A stretch of DNA of 64,000 nt from Geosiphon pyriformis (lineage: Eukaryota; Glomeromycota; Glomeromycetes; Archaeosporales; Geosiphonaceae): assembly GCA_016748015.1 (NCBI GenBank), contig JAAOMT010000703.1, positions 1 to 64,000 of the forward strand. Direction: 5' to 3'. The notes below the pieces were generated by a model that worked only from the letters and a program-made list of their open reading frames with translations, did not search any database and was not told the origin of the DNA. This document shows positions 11,380-22,187 of the stretch, one piece after another. Numbering within the stretch: position 1 is the first letter of the stretch; each line of letters begins with the position of its first letter. The translations under genes and the position numbers were made by a program.

Positions 11380-11800
11380 TAACAATCTAAACACCAACAA
11401 CCTTTTCAGTAGAGCTATTATTAATCAGAATAAATCAATAACTGCCCTGTATACTGATACTAGAATTGAAAACATAGACATTAAATTGATTTTCAATAGT
11501 AGATTAATAGGTAGTATAATTACAAAGCAACTCATGGATCAATTAGGTTGCCAAGTAGACCATGCAGCTACCATTCAAATCATAACTGCAGATAGAAATA
11601 CTAAAACCCTAATAGGAAAAATTGACAACTTTTTCTTCAAAATTGACAGAATTCAAATTCTTACCAAAGTACTTATTATAGAGGCCTCCCAATATCAAGC
11701 CTTCATAGGAAACAATTGGTTAGCCAAAGTTAATGCTACCATTAACTGGAATACACAGGAACTACAGATTATCTTTAATAAACAGTATACATGAATTTTG
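11380..11800 (+). pseudogene. Aspartic protease of element A
   Basis: Retropepsin-type protease. The open block 11486-11794 carries LIFNSRLIGSIIT, aligned to LxLDSGSxxSxIT, and QYQAFIGNNWLAKVNA, aligned to the C-terminal ILGxDW-like motif. The catalytic Asp codon at 11495-11497 is AAT (Asn), and the DSG triplet reads NSR. Maturation activity is therefore lost. It follows gag and precedes the Cys-rich linker. Confidence 0.75.
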
Positions 11801-12790
11801 GCTATATATAAACACTTCAAAGCTTAAAGCCCAGAAAAACTACTGATTGAATTTGAAGACTTAATACTACCACCAACAATAGAGGCCTATTAAGTTTCTT
11901 GGGCTGATGATTACTGAGCAGAGTTATTTCTACCACCAACTTGAAAAGAAAAAAGTAAAGAAAAAGCAGAAAAAGAACTACAATTGGCATCTGCAAACTA
12001 TTCTGCTTTAAGTCAAGAAAGTCAATAGTATCAAATTCTAAAATTAATTTGTGTCAACTATGGAAAAAAGTTATCTTCTATAGATGCATGTATTAGAGAT
12101 GACAAGGAATGGCCAACTACCACCAAACATTATTGCAAACTTTGTGTATTAGAAAAATTTGGCAGACCAAAACAACAAAGTAAATAGGACAATACATCAT
12201 GTCTTGTCTATAATGAGATTCTGCCAGATAAAAAACTATAGAATAATGTTCCTGGCAAAAAAAAACATACAATAAAGCATGTCAATACACTATTTTAATC
12301 AATAATTAGGTATGAAAAAGAACCTTGATTAAGGATGCTTAAAGACAAGCACTTAGTAGATTAAATAATTATTTACATAATGAACATGAAATATGGAGAA
12401 TAATAAGTGCTAAAGCCAAAGGTGCTATACTTGGTAAAATACAAAAAATCAAAAAAAATCTATTTATACTGGAATATGATAGAGCTGACTATATTACAGA
12501 AAATTTCTTTATAAATAACCTAGATGTATTGTAAGATCAATACCAGAAATTGGTTTCAATCTGAGAAAAGCAAAAACAATAGCTAACTAACCTAAACACA
12601 AAACTGTGTAATTATTGTTTAATCCTTTGTTACTTTTAATATTGTGACAAATGTAATCTCATGTTTAACCTGTTTTTAAGAAAACTATACTGAATTATTG
12701 AACTATCTAAATTCAAAATAGAAGAAAAATTAATCACTAAGAATATGTTGTTTTAAGATTCAATTAAAGATACTAAAACAGAATAGTATT
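11801..12790 (+). pseudogene. Cys-rich linker domain of element A polyprotein
   Basis: Between protease and dUTPase. Visible pieces in order: an acidic stretch (LIEFEDLILPPTIEAY), TTKHYCKLCVLEKFGRPK near 12120-12170, SCLVYNEILP near 12200, then a helical charged region, and near 12600-12670 LNTKLCNYCLILCYF followed by YCDKCNLMFN. The Cys pair pattern matches that of B and D. A multi-knuckle zinc-binding region is inferred. No family name can be given. Multiple in-frame stops. Confidence 0.6.
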
Positions 12791-12794
12791 TTGT

Positions 12795-13265
12795 TTATTC
12801 AAATCTCTCCAAAGAATTAGAATTAAAATGGTACAGTGACAACAAAAAAGAAATTTGCCCTAAAAGAACACATAACACCAATACTGGTTTTAACTTACAA
12901 TACCCTAAACAATCATCCATAATTATAGTCTTATATTTCTTTGTAACAATAGATTTTAAGATAGCATTAGAAATTTCTGTTAGTACAATGATACAAGTTG
13001 TTTTTTGATCTAGTTTAGCCAAGAAAAAAATTGACATAAAGGAAAGAATCATTGATGCTAGTTATATGGAAAACATTATTGTAATATTACAAAACAATTC
13101 AAACAAACTCTACAAAATAGAATTAAAAGAAAAGATTGTCCAAGCTATTTTTCTATCCTTAGTCAAAATACCACAATTAAGTCCAGTAACAACTTGAAAA
13201 AAATTAGGTCTCACTACTTAAGAAATTAATGGGTTTGAATCAAGTAAAAAAAGAAATGTACCAGT
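12795..13265 (+). pseudogene. dUTPase domain of element A polyprotein
   Basis: All five dUTPase motifs can be followed. Motif 1 is NTGFNLQYP (family AGxDL), motif 2 is SSLAKKKIDI after a stop, motif 3 is RIIDASYMENIIVILQN, motif 4 is EKIVQAIFLSL, and motif 5 is GFESSKKRN (family GFGSTGR). The Gly to Glu and Gly to Lys changes in motif 5 and the Asp to Asn in motif 1 imply loss of activity. The role in an active copy would be lowering dUTP during reverse transcription. It is fused in frame between the Cys-rich linker and RT. Confidence 0.75.
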
Positions 13266-14530
13266 CAATTTTATGGAGAAAAACAATAACCAAATAGAGC
13301 TTATCTATATTAACACAGTCATTTTTATCCTCTTATACTGACAATATATCTTCAAAATAAATCAAAAAATCCAAAATCAAGCCCTGTTAGTTGAAGCCAG
13401 TCCTAAAATCTGTTTTCTAGCTGATGTTGCTAACCTATACTTACTAATCAAAGCCCATAAACATTTTAAAATCTCTATTTACAACCCTCTAAAAGATATT
13501 ATTAAAATTTCCAAAAAAACTTTTGTTGATTCCATCTTACCAGACATTCAATATTTTAAAAAATTTCAGCCTATTCCAGATTTTGCACAGCTATTTTATT
13601 TTGCAATATTATCTCACAAGTATAAAACTTGCCAAAAGAAAGTTATCTGTTTACACCAGAAGAAATTAACAAACTACACTTAGAAAATCTGAATACTCTT
13701 TAGTAAATGCAATTTAAGGTTCTTTTGAATCAATACATTGATGTTTTTGCCAGCAAAAATGAGTTTAGACATACTGATATTGTGAAGCATCAGATTAATA
13801 TGGGAGATATATGACTTATTAAATAGTGGGCCTACTAAGTGTCCTTATATAGTAATAATCTAATTAAGCAAAAAGTACAAAGAATACTTGACAATGGCTT
13901 GATTAAAAAATTGCTAAGCCCTTGGTTCTCTTCAGTGGTTTTGGTTATCAAAAAAAATGGAAAGATAAGATTCTGTGTAGACTACTAGAAGCTAAACAGT
14001 ATTACTTAAGAAGATAGTTATCTCAAATCTCTTATTTAAAAAATTCTAGACAATTTAGAAAACAAAAAATAATTCTTGTTATTAGATCTAGCCAGTGGAT
14101 ATTGGCAGATTAAAATAGGCTTTAAAGATAAAAGAAAAACAGCATTTACTACTCAAGATAGAAACTTTAAGTTTAACATAATGCTCTTTAAACTCTACAA
14201 CACTTCTGTTATCTTTCAACATCTTATGGATGTTATGTACAAAAAAATCTTGTGAAAATCAGTCATAATATACTTAGATAATACCATTGTCTTCTTGAAA
14301 ACATTTAACAATCATTTGCTCCATCTTCAGCAAGTTTTTAAACACCTTCGTAGTGCCAGATTAAAACTCAATCCCGATAAATACTTCTTTGGAAAGACTG
14401 TGTTAAAATTCCTAGGACACATAATTGGCAAAAACAGAGTTAAACCTGACCCAGATAAAGTTCAAAAAGTCAAAAATTTTCCAGCTCCAATCAACCTCAA
14501 AGAATTATAAAAAATTTTAGGATTGACAAA
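13266..14530 (+). pseudogene. Reverse transcriptase of element A with N-terminal linker
   Basis: A spacer with FKISIYNPLKDIIKI leads into RT. RT blocks in order: DNGLIKKLLSPWFSSVVLVIK, FCVDY, LLLDLASGYWQIK (motif A, Asp kept), FQHLMDVMY (motif B region), IIYLDNTIVF (motif C, second Asp of YLDD changed to Asn), KLNPDKYFFGKT and LKFLGHIIGKN (thumb). The 71-codon open block at 14295-14510 is part of it. The length is typical of gypsy RT. The YLDN change is a G to A transition. Confidence 0.85.
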
Positions 14531-15090
14531 ATATTATTAACAATTCATCAAAGAATTCTTGACTATTACAAAACCACTTTACTAGTTGTTGTCCAAACAT
14601 GTACAGTACCTATAAAAAAAAGACCAACAGAAAACATTTAACTATCTTAAGCAGTAATTGATTACATCTCCAATTCTGATTTACTCAGATTTTACTAAAC
14701 AGTTTATTTTCACTACAGATACTTTGAAAAATGCTCTAGAAATAGTCTTATTACAAATAAAACTGGACAATAGAGAACATTTAATTGTCTACACTAGTTG
14801 CAGCACTAGCCCAACAGAAAAAAATTACAGCACAACAGATCTGGAATGTCTTACGATTTATTGAACTGTACAGATATAAAAACATTATTTCAGTTTGCTT
14901 TTTAATCTATATACTAATTATAAAAAACTTGTTTGGTTACTCAACAATTCACAACTAAAAAGAAAATATGCAAGAAGGAATACTTATCTGCAACAATTTC
15001 CATTCAAAGTTTATTACAAGGAAGGATCCAAAAACACCAATGTCAACAGTTTGTTAAGAATGCTACAAATCTAATCTCAGACTCATAGAC
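14531..15090 (+). pseudogene. RNase H of element A
   Basis: Follows RT: LTKYY and FIKEFLTITKP form the connection, then FIFTTDTLKNALEIVLLQ (TTD keeps the first catalytic Asp), STSPTEKNYSTTDLECLTIY (the ECL acid kept) and a shared tail with VYYKEGSKNTNVNSLL. The clean block is 14658-14864. Less damaged at its acidic residues than RT or integrase of the same copy. Confidence 0.75.
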
Positions 15091-16440
15091 ACAACCAATT
15101 ATTACTGATTACATCAGTACCTATTGACATTACATTTTAAGAAGATATTATCTTAACAGGAACAAAGTACCATACAAAAACAAGCCTAAAATTATTTTAT
15201 TCAAGAATGTCAAAACTGTTCTACTCATAACAAGTTATCAAAAACAATAAAAAAAAACTATATTACATAGTATATATTTTAATTCAATTGCAAAACACTT
15301 TAACAAAAATGCTACCTTCGAGAAAACCCTAAATTTATACTATTAACCAATGATATACAAAAACATTTTTGAATATATGCTTAATTGTGACTTATATCAG
15401 TAAAGAAGAGGAGCCAGAACAATGAAACCACTTTGACCCATTCTAGTTGGAAATCTATTTGATAGAATTAGAATCAATTTGGTTGGTTCTTTCTCCATAA
15501 CATATAAAAGAAATTGTTATATTGTTGTAGTTATAAATTATTTAACAAAATAGCCAAAAGCCAAAGCCATCCAAGTAGCAGATACTAAAACAGTAGCTGA
15601 GTTTATACACCAAGATCTGATTTGCAGACATAGATGTTCAAAAAAACTGTTATCCAATTAAGGAATGCATTTTATCAATAATACATTAACTGAATTAAGT
15701 TAACAGTTTGGAATAAAATGTTTTTTATTGTCACCATATTACCCATAAATGAATGGATTGGTAAAACAATTTAACCAAACACTGTGTGAAGCACTAGCAA
15801 AAATAAGTCATAAAAACAAACAAGAATAGAACTTATTCATACCTTCTGTACTCTTTGCATACCAAATATTAAAACAAAATATGACTCAGTTGACACCATT
15901 TGAATTAGTCTATAGAAAAAGCTATGTTATTAATTGAACAAATAATACTGTCCTACTCAACAAAAACAATCAATGAAAAGAATTTTGAAGCTACCTTATA
16001 CCAAAAAACATACCAGCTAATGAAAATATTAGAAGACAATCATAAAACAACAGCTGACAATATTAGTTATATTCAAGAATAACAAAAAAAAAGACATAAT
16101 AACCACTTATTAGAACAACCAATAGAATTCAAGATTGGAAACCAAGTACTATTACATTATACAAAAGCTAAGAAACAATGAAGTGAAAAGTTTGACCCAA
16201 AGTGAAACAGTCTATTTTATGTACACAAAATTTTAGGCAATAAAGCTTACAAATTACGATTGGAAAACAGAATCTTAAAGAAAGTAGTACATAGAAATCA
16301 GTTAAAAATTTATCATGTAAAACAAGAATCATTATTATCAGTACCTAAACTAGGAGCACAAATTTTATTAATCAGACCAGAAGATATACTATGAGATTTG
16401 AAACTAATTATTGTCATTGAAACATAGACAATGTACAACA
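15091..16440 (+). pseudogene. Integrase of element A
   Basis: Catalytic core: RIRINLVGSFSIT (Asp expected, Asn seen), LLSN-stop-GMHFIN (SDQG expected), and NGLVKQFNQTLCEAL (NGLVERFN expected). All three residues of the DDE triad are therefore changed, to Asn, Asn and Lys, each by G to A. The C-terminal region has FKIGNQVLLHY and YKLRLENRILKKVVHRNQL, the GPY/F-like module of gypsy integrases. I see no chromodomain. Confidence 0.8.
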
Positions 16441-17303
16441 AATTAAATTAAGAAATTCAAATGTATATAACATCTGAAAAAAACAACAAAAAATGATAAA
16501 ACTTTTAACATGAACCTGTTAGATCAAATTTTACAACTCTCAAAACAATTATTTGACACAATTCAGTAATCTTCTGCTCAAATAAAAGTAATAATTGATA
16601 AAAAAAAATACAATATAAAGATAAAAGCAAGAAAAAAAAGGGTGAAAGTTCAACTAGAACTAAACAGTTCTATTTCTATCCAATACTTAAAAGAGGAAAT
16701 TGGAAAAAAAATTTCTCTCGAGTAAGACAGAGAATAAAAAAAGTTTATAAAAAATACTTGGTCTCCAAGCTTAAAAAAATTAAAAAAGCTTTAGTTCATG
16801 GAATTGATCTTTCCAAACCAGGAGAATGGACACCAGACAATATCCAGGAATAGAAAAAAAAACTTTTACTAGCATATTGGTTTTACAAAATTGGTAAACA
16901 ACTAGATTTGAAGACATCATATGGAGATCTCAACCAGAAAACTTTTAACAAAAAAGCAATACAACAAATAAAAAAATTCATAGAAAAAAACAACCTAATG
17001 TTATATTACAAAGCAGCATATCAATTATATACTGCTTTCTAACATTGTTCAAACATACTGTTGTATGAATCTATAAAAACTATAATAGTTAACAACATAA
17101 GACAAATAACCAATTAACAGTTCAAAAACCTACAAAAAACTATTGAACACTATACAAACAAAGTTATAATAATAAATACATATAATTTTGCAGAAGTTCA
17201 ATCCTAAAAAAAAAGAGATAATATTACCCAAGTAGAAAAACTGATCCAAAGTTATGAAGAAACATAACCAAAATGTGACATAGCACAGAATAGTATGCAA
17301 TAA
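16441..17303 (+). pseudogene. Extra 3' ORF of element A (unknown function)
   Basis: Reading frame between integrase and the 3' LTR. It opens at an ATG at 16510 (MNLLDQILQLSKQLFDT), is lysine-rich in the middle, and after one frame change shows GEWTPDN, LLLAYWFYKIGKQLDLKTSY and IQQIKKFIEKNNLMLYYKAA. The same string of features recurs after integrase in D (about 62220-62480) and E (about 53550-53740), so it is inherited and not junk. I do not recognise it. A predicted helical basic protein, possibly an accessory or RNA-binding product. Confidence 0.6.
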
Positions 17304-17470
17304 TGTTGGATAATGCATTATAACTTAGGATAACACAGGATTATGCATTACAATATAGGATAACACAGAATAACATATAATAACACCAGATAATGCATTA
17401 TAACAGAGAATAACTAAAAATAATATAGAAAAACGAAGCAATAACAGAGATAACAAAAGCAATTCTGTAA
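17304..17470. repeat. Short palindromic repeats in U3 of element A
   Basis: The perfect 12-base palindrome ATAATGCATTAT occurs at 17310-17321 and 17390-17401, with a decayed form (TTATGCATTA) between. Copies of GGATAACACAG and AGAATAAC alternate with them. This sits upstream of the TATA-like box and could bind transcription factors; function is inferred only. Confidence 0.5.
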
Positions 17471-17480
17471 AACCAAAAGA

Positions 17481-17490
17481 ATATATAAAA
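17481..17490 (+). promoter_or_regulatory. TATA-like box in LTR of element A
   Basis: ATATATAAAA about 180 bases into the LTR, upstream of the part shared with the 5' LTR. Its position fits a Pol II promoter in U3. Weak evidence in such A+T-rich sequence. Confidence 0.35.
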
Positions 17491-18239
17491 ATGAGTAGTT
17501 GTAAAAATTAGAAAAAAAGACAAGAAACATTTAAATATGAACCACTAGACAAGAATCAAATATCTTTATCTCTTTCATCATTTATTCTATTCTATATTCA
17601 TCTTTTGAAATAAATTAATTATTGAGAAATCAGAATTACAAATTTATTTTCTCAAATTTTGTGAAATTTACATAAATTAACCATTGTTTTGTACCTTTGT
17701 TCCAGAACAGATGCTTTTAGCATAACTGCCTCAAACTATTAATAATTGGACCAATTGTTCTTAATCACAGCAATTAATAATACTAATTCATCTTTTTTTA
17801 TTTTTTTTTTATTTTTTTTTTATTTTTTTCTTCTCTTTCTTTATTTTTTTCTTGTAGAACAGCAACATAGTAAAATCGACTGTCTGAGAATAGACTTTGT
17901 GATAACTTGGTAAAAGAGAAAAGCTCCCTCTAAGTTTTAGATATTAATATTATCTTGGTAGCTTACTAAAAAAGTGAAAAAACAATACCAGATCCTAATA
18001 ACTGCACTCATTAACTTGGAGAAGATAGCTCATATTTATAAGAAATTGCAATCAACAAAAGTTAAACCTCTGTGTTTTATAACCAAAGAACTCAACAAAT
18101 AAATTCACAATCAGTAGATAAGATCTTTAAAAACTGATAATTAAAATTAAGTCAACAGAATTATGCAAAACATGTATTACTAATAATTAAGAGCACTAAA
18201 CATTACCATTTTTTTATTCCACCAAGTTTATCTATAACA

Positions 18240-19420
18240 TTAAATAATAGAGTTTTACTTCATCTTTATAATTAATTTAATTAATTTTATTGTGTATTTA
18301 ATGTATTTAACTTTTTTTATTTGGCAAATATTTTCTTAAGTGGTTTTATTGATTAAAGTCATAATAAAATCATAAATTATTTTAGTATTATATAGATAAT
18401 AATAGAGTTTGTTAAGAGTATTGTTTTATACTATATTAAAAGAAGTTTTTTTTTTATTTTTTCTGAAATTGACAAACCATATTAACAAGTTTGATTATAA
18501 ACTTTTTTTCTTATTATAATGTTAATTCAGTTATATTTTTTAAAAGTAGTTCTTTATATATAAAACAGTATATATTGTTCTATTTTTTACTTTGTTTTGA
18601 ACTGTCAAATTATTACTAGTAATAAGCTTTATAGTAATAACAAATATAAGTTTCTATAAATAAAAGTTTTTTAGAATATAGAATGATTGTTTTTTTGGTT
18701 CTGGTTTTAAATATAGATATTTTGAATAATTACTCTGTTTTTTCAGCCTAATTAAATATTAATTTAAATGTTATATAGGTTTTAATAATTAGCAATTTTT
18801 TTTTCAAATTTGAATACTAAAGCTTTTTCAAATTGTTTATTAAAAATATTATAAATAACAAATATTTAGATATATTTTCTTTTGTATAAAATTTTGAGTT
18901 TTTGGATTTTTCAATTTAAATTGGCATTGGTCTTAAAAACCCAATTATTTTTAACAAAAGCTTAATATTAAAGTGTATTTATAATTAAAACTTTAATTAA
19001 AATAATAATTCTTTTAAATATAAAAAAAATTTGTTAATTTTTCTACTGAAGTTTTTTTTATATTATTGACAATAACAATAACTGTTTAGACAGATTGGTT
19101 AATACTCTGTTTAAATTGTTGTATTAATTAGTAAATAATAATATTTTTGACAGATTTTTTGTTTAGAATTAAATAGATTGGTTTTTTTTCGATTTATATT
19201 TCAGGATATATTATAGTAATTGCTTTTTGCTGCATACTAAATAAAAATAGTGATTTATTGGCTTTAAATTCAAAAAAAAATTTAAAAGATTGGTATTTTT
19301 AGTAATTCTTGTAAATAAAATTGTATTGCTAAAAAAATTTAATTTTAATGTTGTAGCTTTATTTTTAGAAAGTGCAGTTTGTTAAAAATTCGGTTTTTTT
19401 TGTATTATTAAATGGTTAAA
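18240..19420 (-). pseudogene. Protease and Cys-rich linker of relic G
   Basis: Aligns with 6230-7500 of element B. The protease catalytic site reads LILNKKSVKNIII (family LxLDSGSxxSxIT) near 19140-19180. No open frame of useful length. The linker part is cut off at 18240 by the junction with A. Confidence 0.6.
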
Positions 19421-21228
19421 TTAAGTATGATAATAAATTGTGAATTGTTTCAAAAAACTAATTGGTAATTAGTATTAATTTTGTTGTTATTTATTAAGAA
19501 TTGGTTTTATTGAACCAATTTTTTTGCAAATACTTGGTATTGTTAAGCAAGTAGTAATTGTTAATACTGTTGTTGAATTGGTTGTAAAAAAAAATAAAAA
19601 TAACTATTCTAATATTAAGATCTGAAAAAATAATAAGTTAATAATGAAAGTTAATAGTAAGATTGCTAAAACTAAAAATAACATAAATTATTTTTTTGTT
19701 GTTGGTTTCTTTGCATCATTTTGCAATCTTATTTTTAATGTTCTGAAATATTACAATAGTAATAATTCTAAGATTAATTATTAGATAATAATGAAAAATT
19801 GTTTTAATTTTATTGTTGTAGTAATTAATATCTCTGTTTTTGCTGCTGTTATTAATTAATAAAGTAATTTTCAATTTTTTTTATAAGTTGATCAATTTTT
19901 TTTTAACTGCTAAGTTAGTTTTTTCAATTATAAGATTAATAAGTTTAATGTGATTAGCTTTTTTTATTGATATTTTATAAGTCTTAATATATTAAATAAT
20001 TATGGGTAAATTTTATAATACATATAAACAAACTTTTTTGATTAATTTATTCTTAAATTTAGTAATTAATTGGCTTAATATTTGAGCATTAGATTAGTAA
20101 TTATTGGTTTCTAATTGGTAAATTTGTCAAAAAAGTTTGTTAAACATTTCAAGATAAATTATAATAAATTTTGCTAATTTTTGCTTAATGTTTTGAAATC
20201 AATTTTAAAAAGTAATAGATATATTGTTATTAGTAAACTGCTCAAAAAAAAGCATTTTTAAATAATTGTCAGTTTTTAAAAAAAAATTTAAAATTTTTAA
20301 ATCATTTGTCTGTAGTTCTTTAAAAGAAGTAAAAAATAGCTTTGAGTATTTTTATGGTATTCTATTTGTTAGCATTTTCTGCTTTTAAAACTTTGTCCAA
20401 CTATTTTTGAGAACTAGTGTTAGCATTTTTTTTATAAATTCAGTAATTTTTACATTATAAACAGTTGTCATTTTTTTTGTGTCTTTGTTTTTGGCAGTTT
20501 TTTTCTTAGTAAATTTAGAAATATTTTTATTGTTACCTATATTGTTAGAGTAATTATTCTGTTTTTTGCTAAGTAATTGAAAAGATTTATGTTGGTAAAA
20601 ATTTGTTTAGATTGTTGTATTGGACTTTTTGGTAATATAAATTCTTTGGTCTTAAAAAATATTTAAGTAATAAATTTAGTGTCTAAGCTTAAACAAATAA
20701 AGCTAAAAATAGTGTAATTAAAAGTGGTAATTTAAAACTGAATTCTTGTTTGAATGTTTACAAGTTTTGAAAAATTGTCTTTGATATGTTAAATATTGTA
20801 TAAATTGATTAAGTGTTTTTTATCTTTTCTGCTTGTTTTAAGTTCAGACTCAAGTTTAAAAATAAATTGTAAATTAGCAAGATATTTTTCTTTACAAAAT
20901 TTAATAATATTGTAATAAAGTTTTTTAAAGTAAATAGCACAATTATCAGCATTAATATTTTTTGAATCTCCATTTAAGTAATAGATTAAATTTTTATGAA
21001 AATTTTGTTTGACTTTTGTGATGTTGTAGTTTTCAAAAAAATAATTGTTAATTCAGTTTTTGATGTATTAAAAGAATATTTTCTTAAAAACTGTGATTTT
21101 ATCTTGAATTTTAAATCGTTGTTTGCAGTAAATATAAATAAACTGATAATATTTTAGAGTTAATATATCTAATGTAATTACTACTTTGAAGTTGTTATTA
21201 TTGTGTTAATTTATGAAAAAGCACCAAA
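19421..21228 (-). pseudogene. gag: Gag and PBS region of relic G
   Basis: Follows the gag of B in order and spacing. The start region reads AAAGTAGTAATTAC where B has AAAGTGGTGATTAC, and the PBS-like TTTGGTGC lies at 21221-21228. Stops in all frames. Confidence 0.55.
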
Positions 21229-22187
21229 TGTTACTAAAAGTTTTTAGTCTTTTTTTTTGAATATTGTTAATGTTATTTTGCTGTTAATTCTTAATTATTA
21301 AAAGCTGTTGAACCTCTGATAACTGAATTTATTTTTAAATTATTTTCTATAACTTGAATTACTGGGCTTATAAGTAGAATGGCCAATTTTGTACCAGTTA
21401 TTTTGTGTAGGTACTTTTCAGTAAAAGTTAACTTTTTTTCAAAAAATGCTTTTCTGAAAGCTTACTAAAAATGTGTAATTACTTTGCTGTAAAAGTTAAC
21501 TTTTTTATAGAAATTTTGTCTGTAGGCTATATTAATATATATAATGAAAAAAATATAAAAAAAAAGAATTTCGTTAAAAGAATTGTCTTTTATTTAGGCC
21601 TGAAGTTTTTAAAAAATTACTGAAATTAATAACTAATTAATTTTAAAATGTTAGTTAAAGTTCAAGTAATATTAAATGTAATAATTAAAAATTTTGCTTT
21701 TCAAAGTATTTCATTTTTTTATTAATTTGTAAAAATATATTAAAAGATAATTAATTCTTACTAAAATTGTAATTTCAAAGTAAGATATATTTTCTTAAAA
21801 AAAAAAGCTTTTTTTTTAAACAACTTGTTGTAATACTAGTCTATGAATTTACACTTTTCTTTTTACTATTATTTTGTCAAATTAAAAATACATTTTGGTA
21901 AATACATATTATTTTTATAAACTATTTAGTATTTTGGTAAACTATTAATTATTTTGGCGAATTTCTACAAATTTCGGTGAATTCTTGTATGTTATATAGT
22001 TCAGAGTATTGTGTGCTCTGATTATTATTTGTGTATTATACAAATTGGGTTATTAATTAAATAGTAATTTAAACAATTTGATAAAATAATAAGTGATAAA
22101 TTAAAATAATAATATATATACTAATTATTAATAGAAATTATAAGGATAATTTTATATTATTTATTGACTAAAATTTTATTGGTAATA
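21229..22187 (-). repeat. 5' LTR of relic G
   Basis: Matches the B LTR throughout, including ACTGGGCTTATAAGTAGAAT and GCTGTAAAAGTTAACTTTTT. It begins TGTTACT on the plus strand and ends TTGGTAATA at 22187, where relic H starts. Confidence 0.75.

Larger units (their letters stand above)
1..18239 (+). mobile_element. Ty3/gypsy-type LTR retrotransposon A (split by element B)
   Basis: Plus-strand LTR retrotransposon whose 5' LTR is cut by the window start and whose gag is interrupted by element B (1422-10227). The order seen is LTR, PBS, gag, protease, Cys-rich linker, dUTPase, RT, RNase H, integrase, extra ORF, LTR. The 414 bases at 1-414 align base for base with 17826-18239, which defines the LTR pair. 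Downstream of 18239 lies a minus-strand relic (G) starting in mid-gene, so A most likely inserted into G. Protease, RT and integrase active sites are all mutated, so the copy cannot move by itself. The order of integrase after RT and RNase H is that of Ty3/gypsy rather than Ty1/copia. Confidence 0.85.
17304..18239 (+). repeat. 3' LTR of element A
   Basis: Starts TGTTGGATAA and ends TCTATAACA, a short inverted repeat. The last 414 bases match 1-414. It has U3 palindromic repeats near its start, a TATA-like box at 17481-17490, and a T-rich tract (17787-17855) that is also present in the 5' copy. About 936 bases. Confidence 0.8.
18240..22187 (-). mobile_element. LTR retrotransposon relic G (5' half)
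   Basis: Minus-strand B-type element. Right to left: 5' LTR (21229-22187), gag, protease and part of the Cys-rich linker, then a sudden stop at 18240 where the LTR of A begins. Its missing 3' half would lie left of A, outside the window. Strongly A+T-shifted relative to B, so older. Confidence 0.75.

Noticed and set aside
17780-17860. Pyrimidine tracts in the LTRs as separate simple-repeat loci
   Set aside because: The tract occurs at the same relative place in A, C1 and the E/D LTRs, so it is part of the LTR and not an independent microsatellite.
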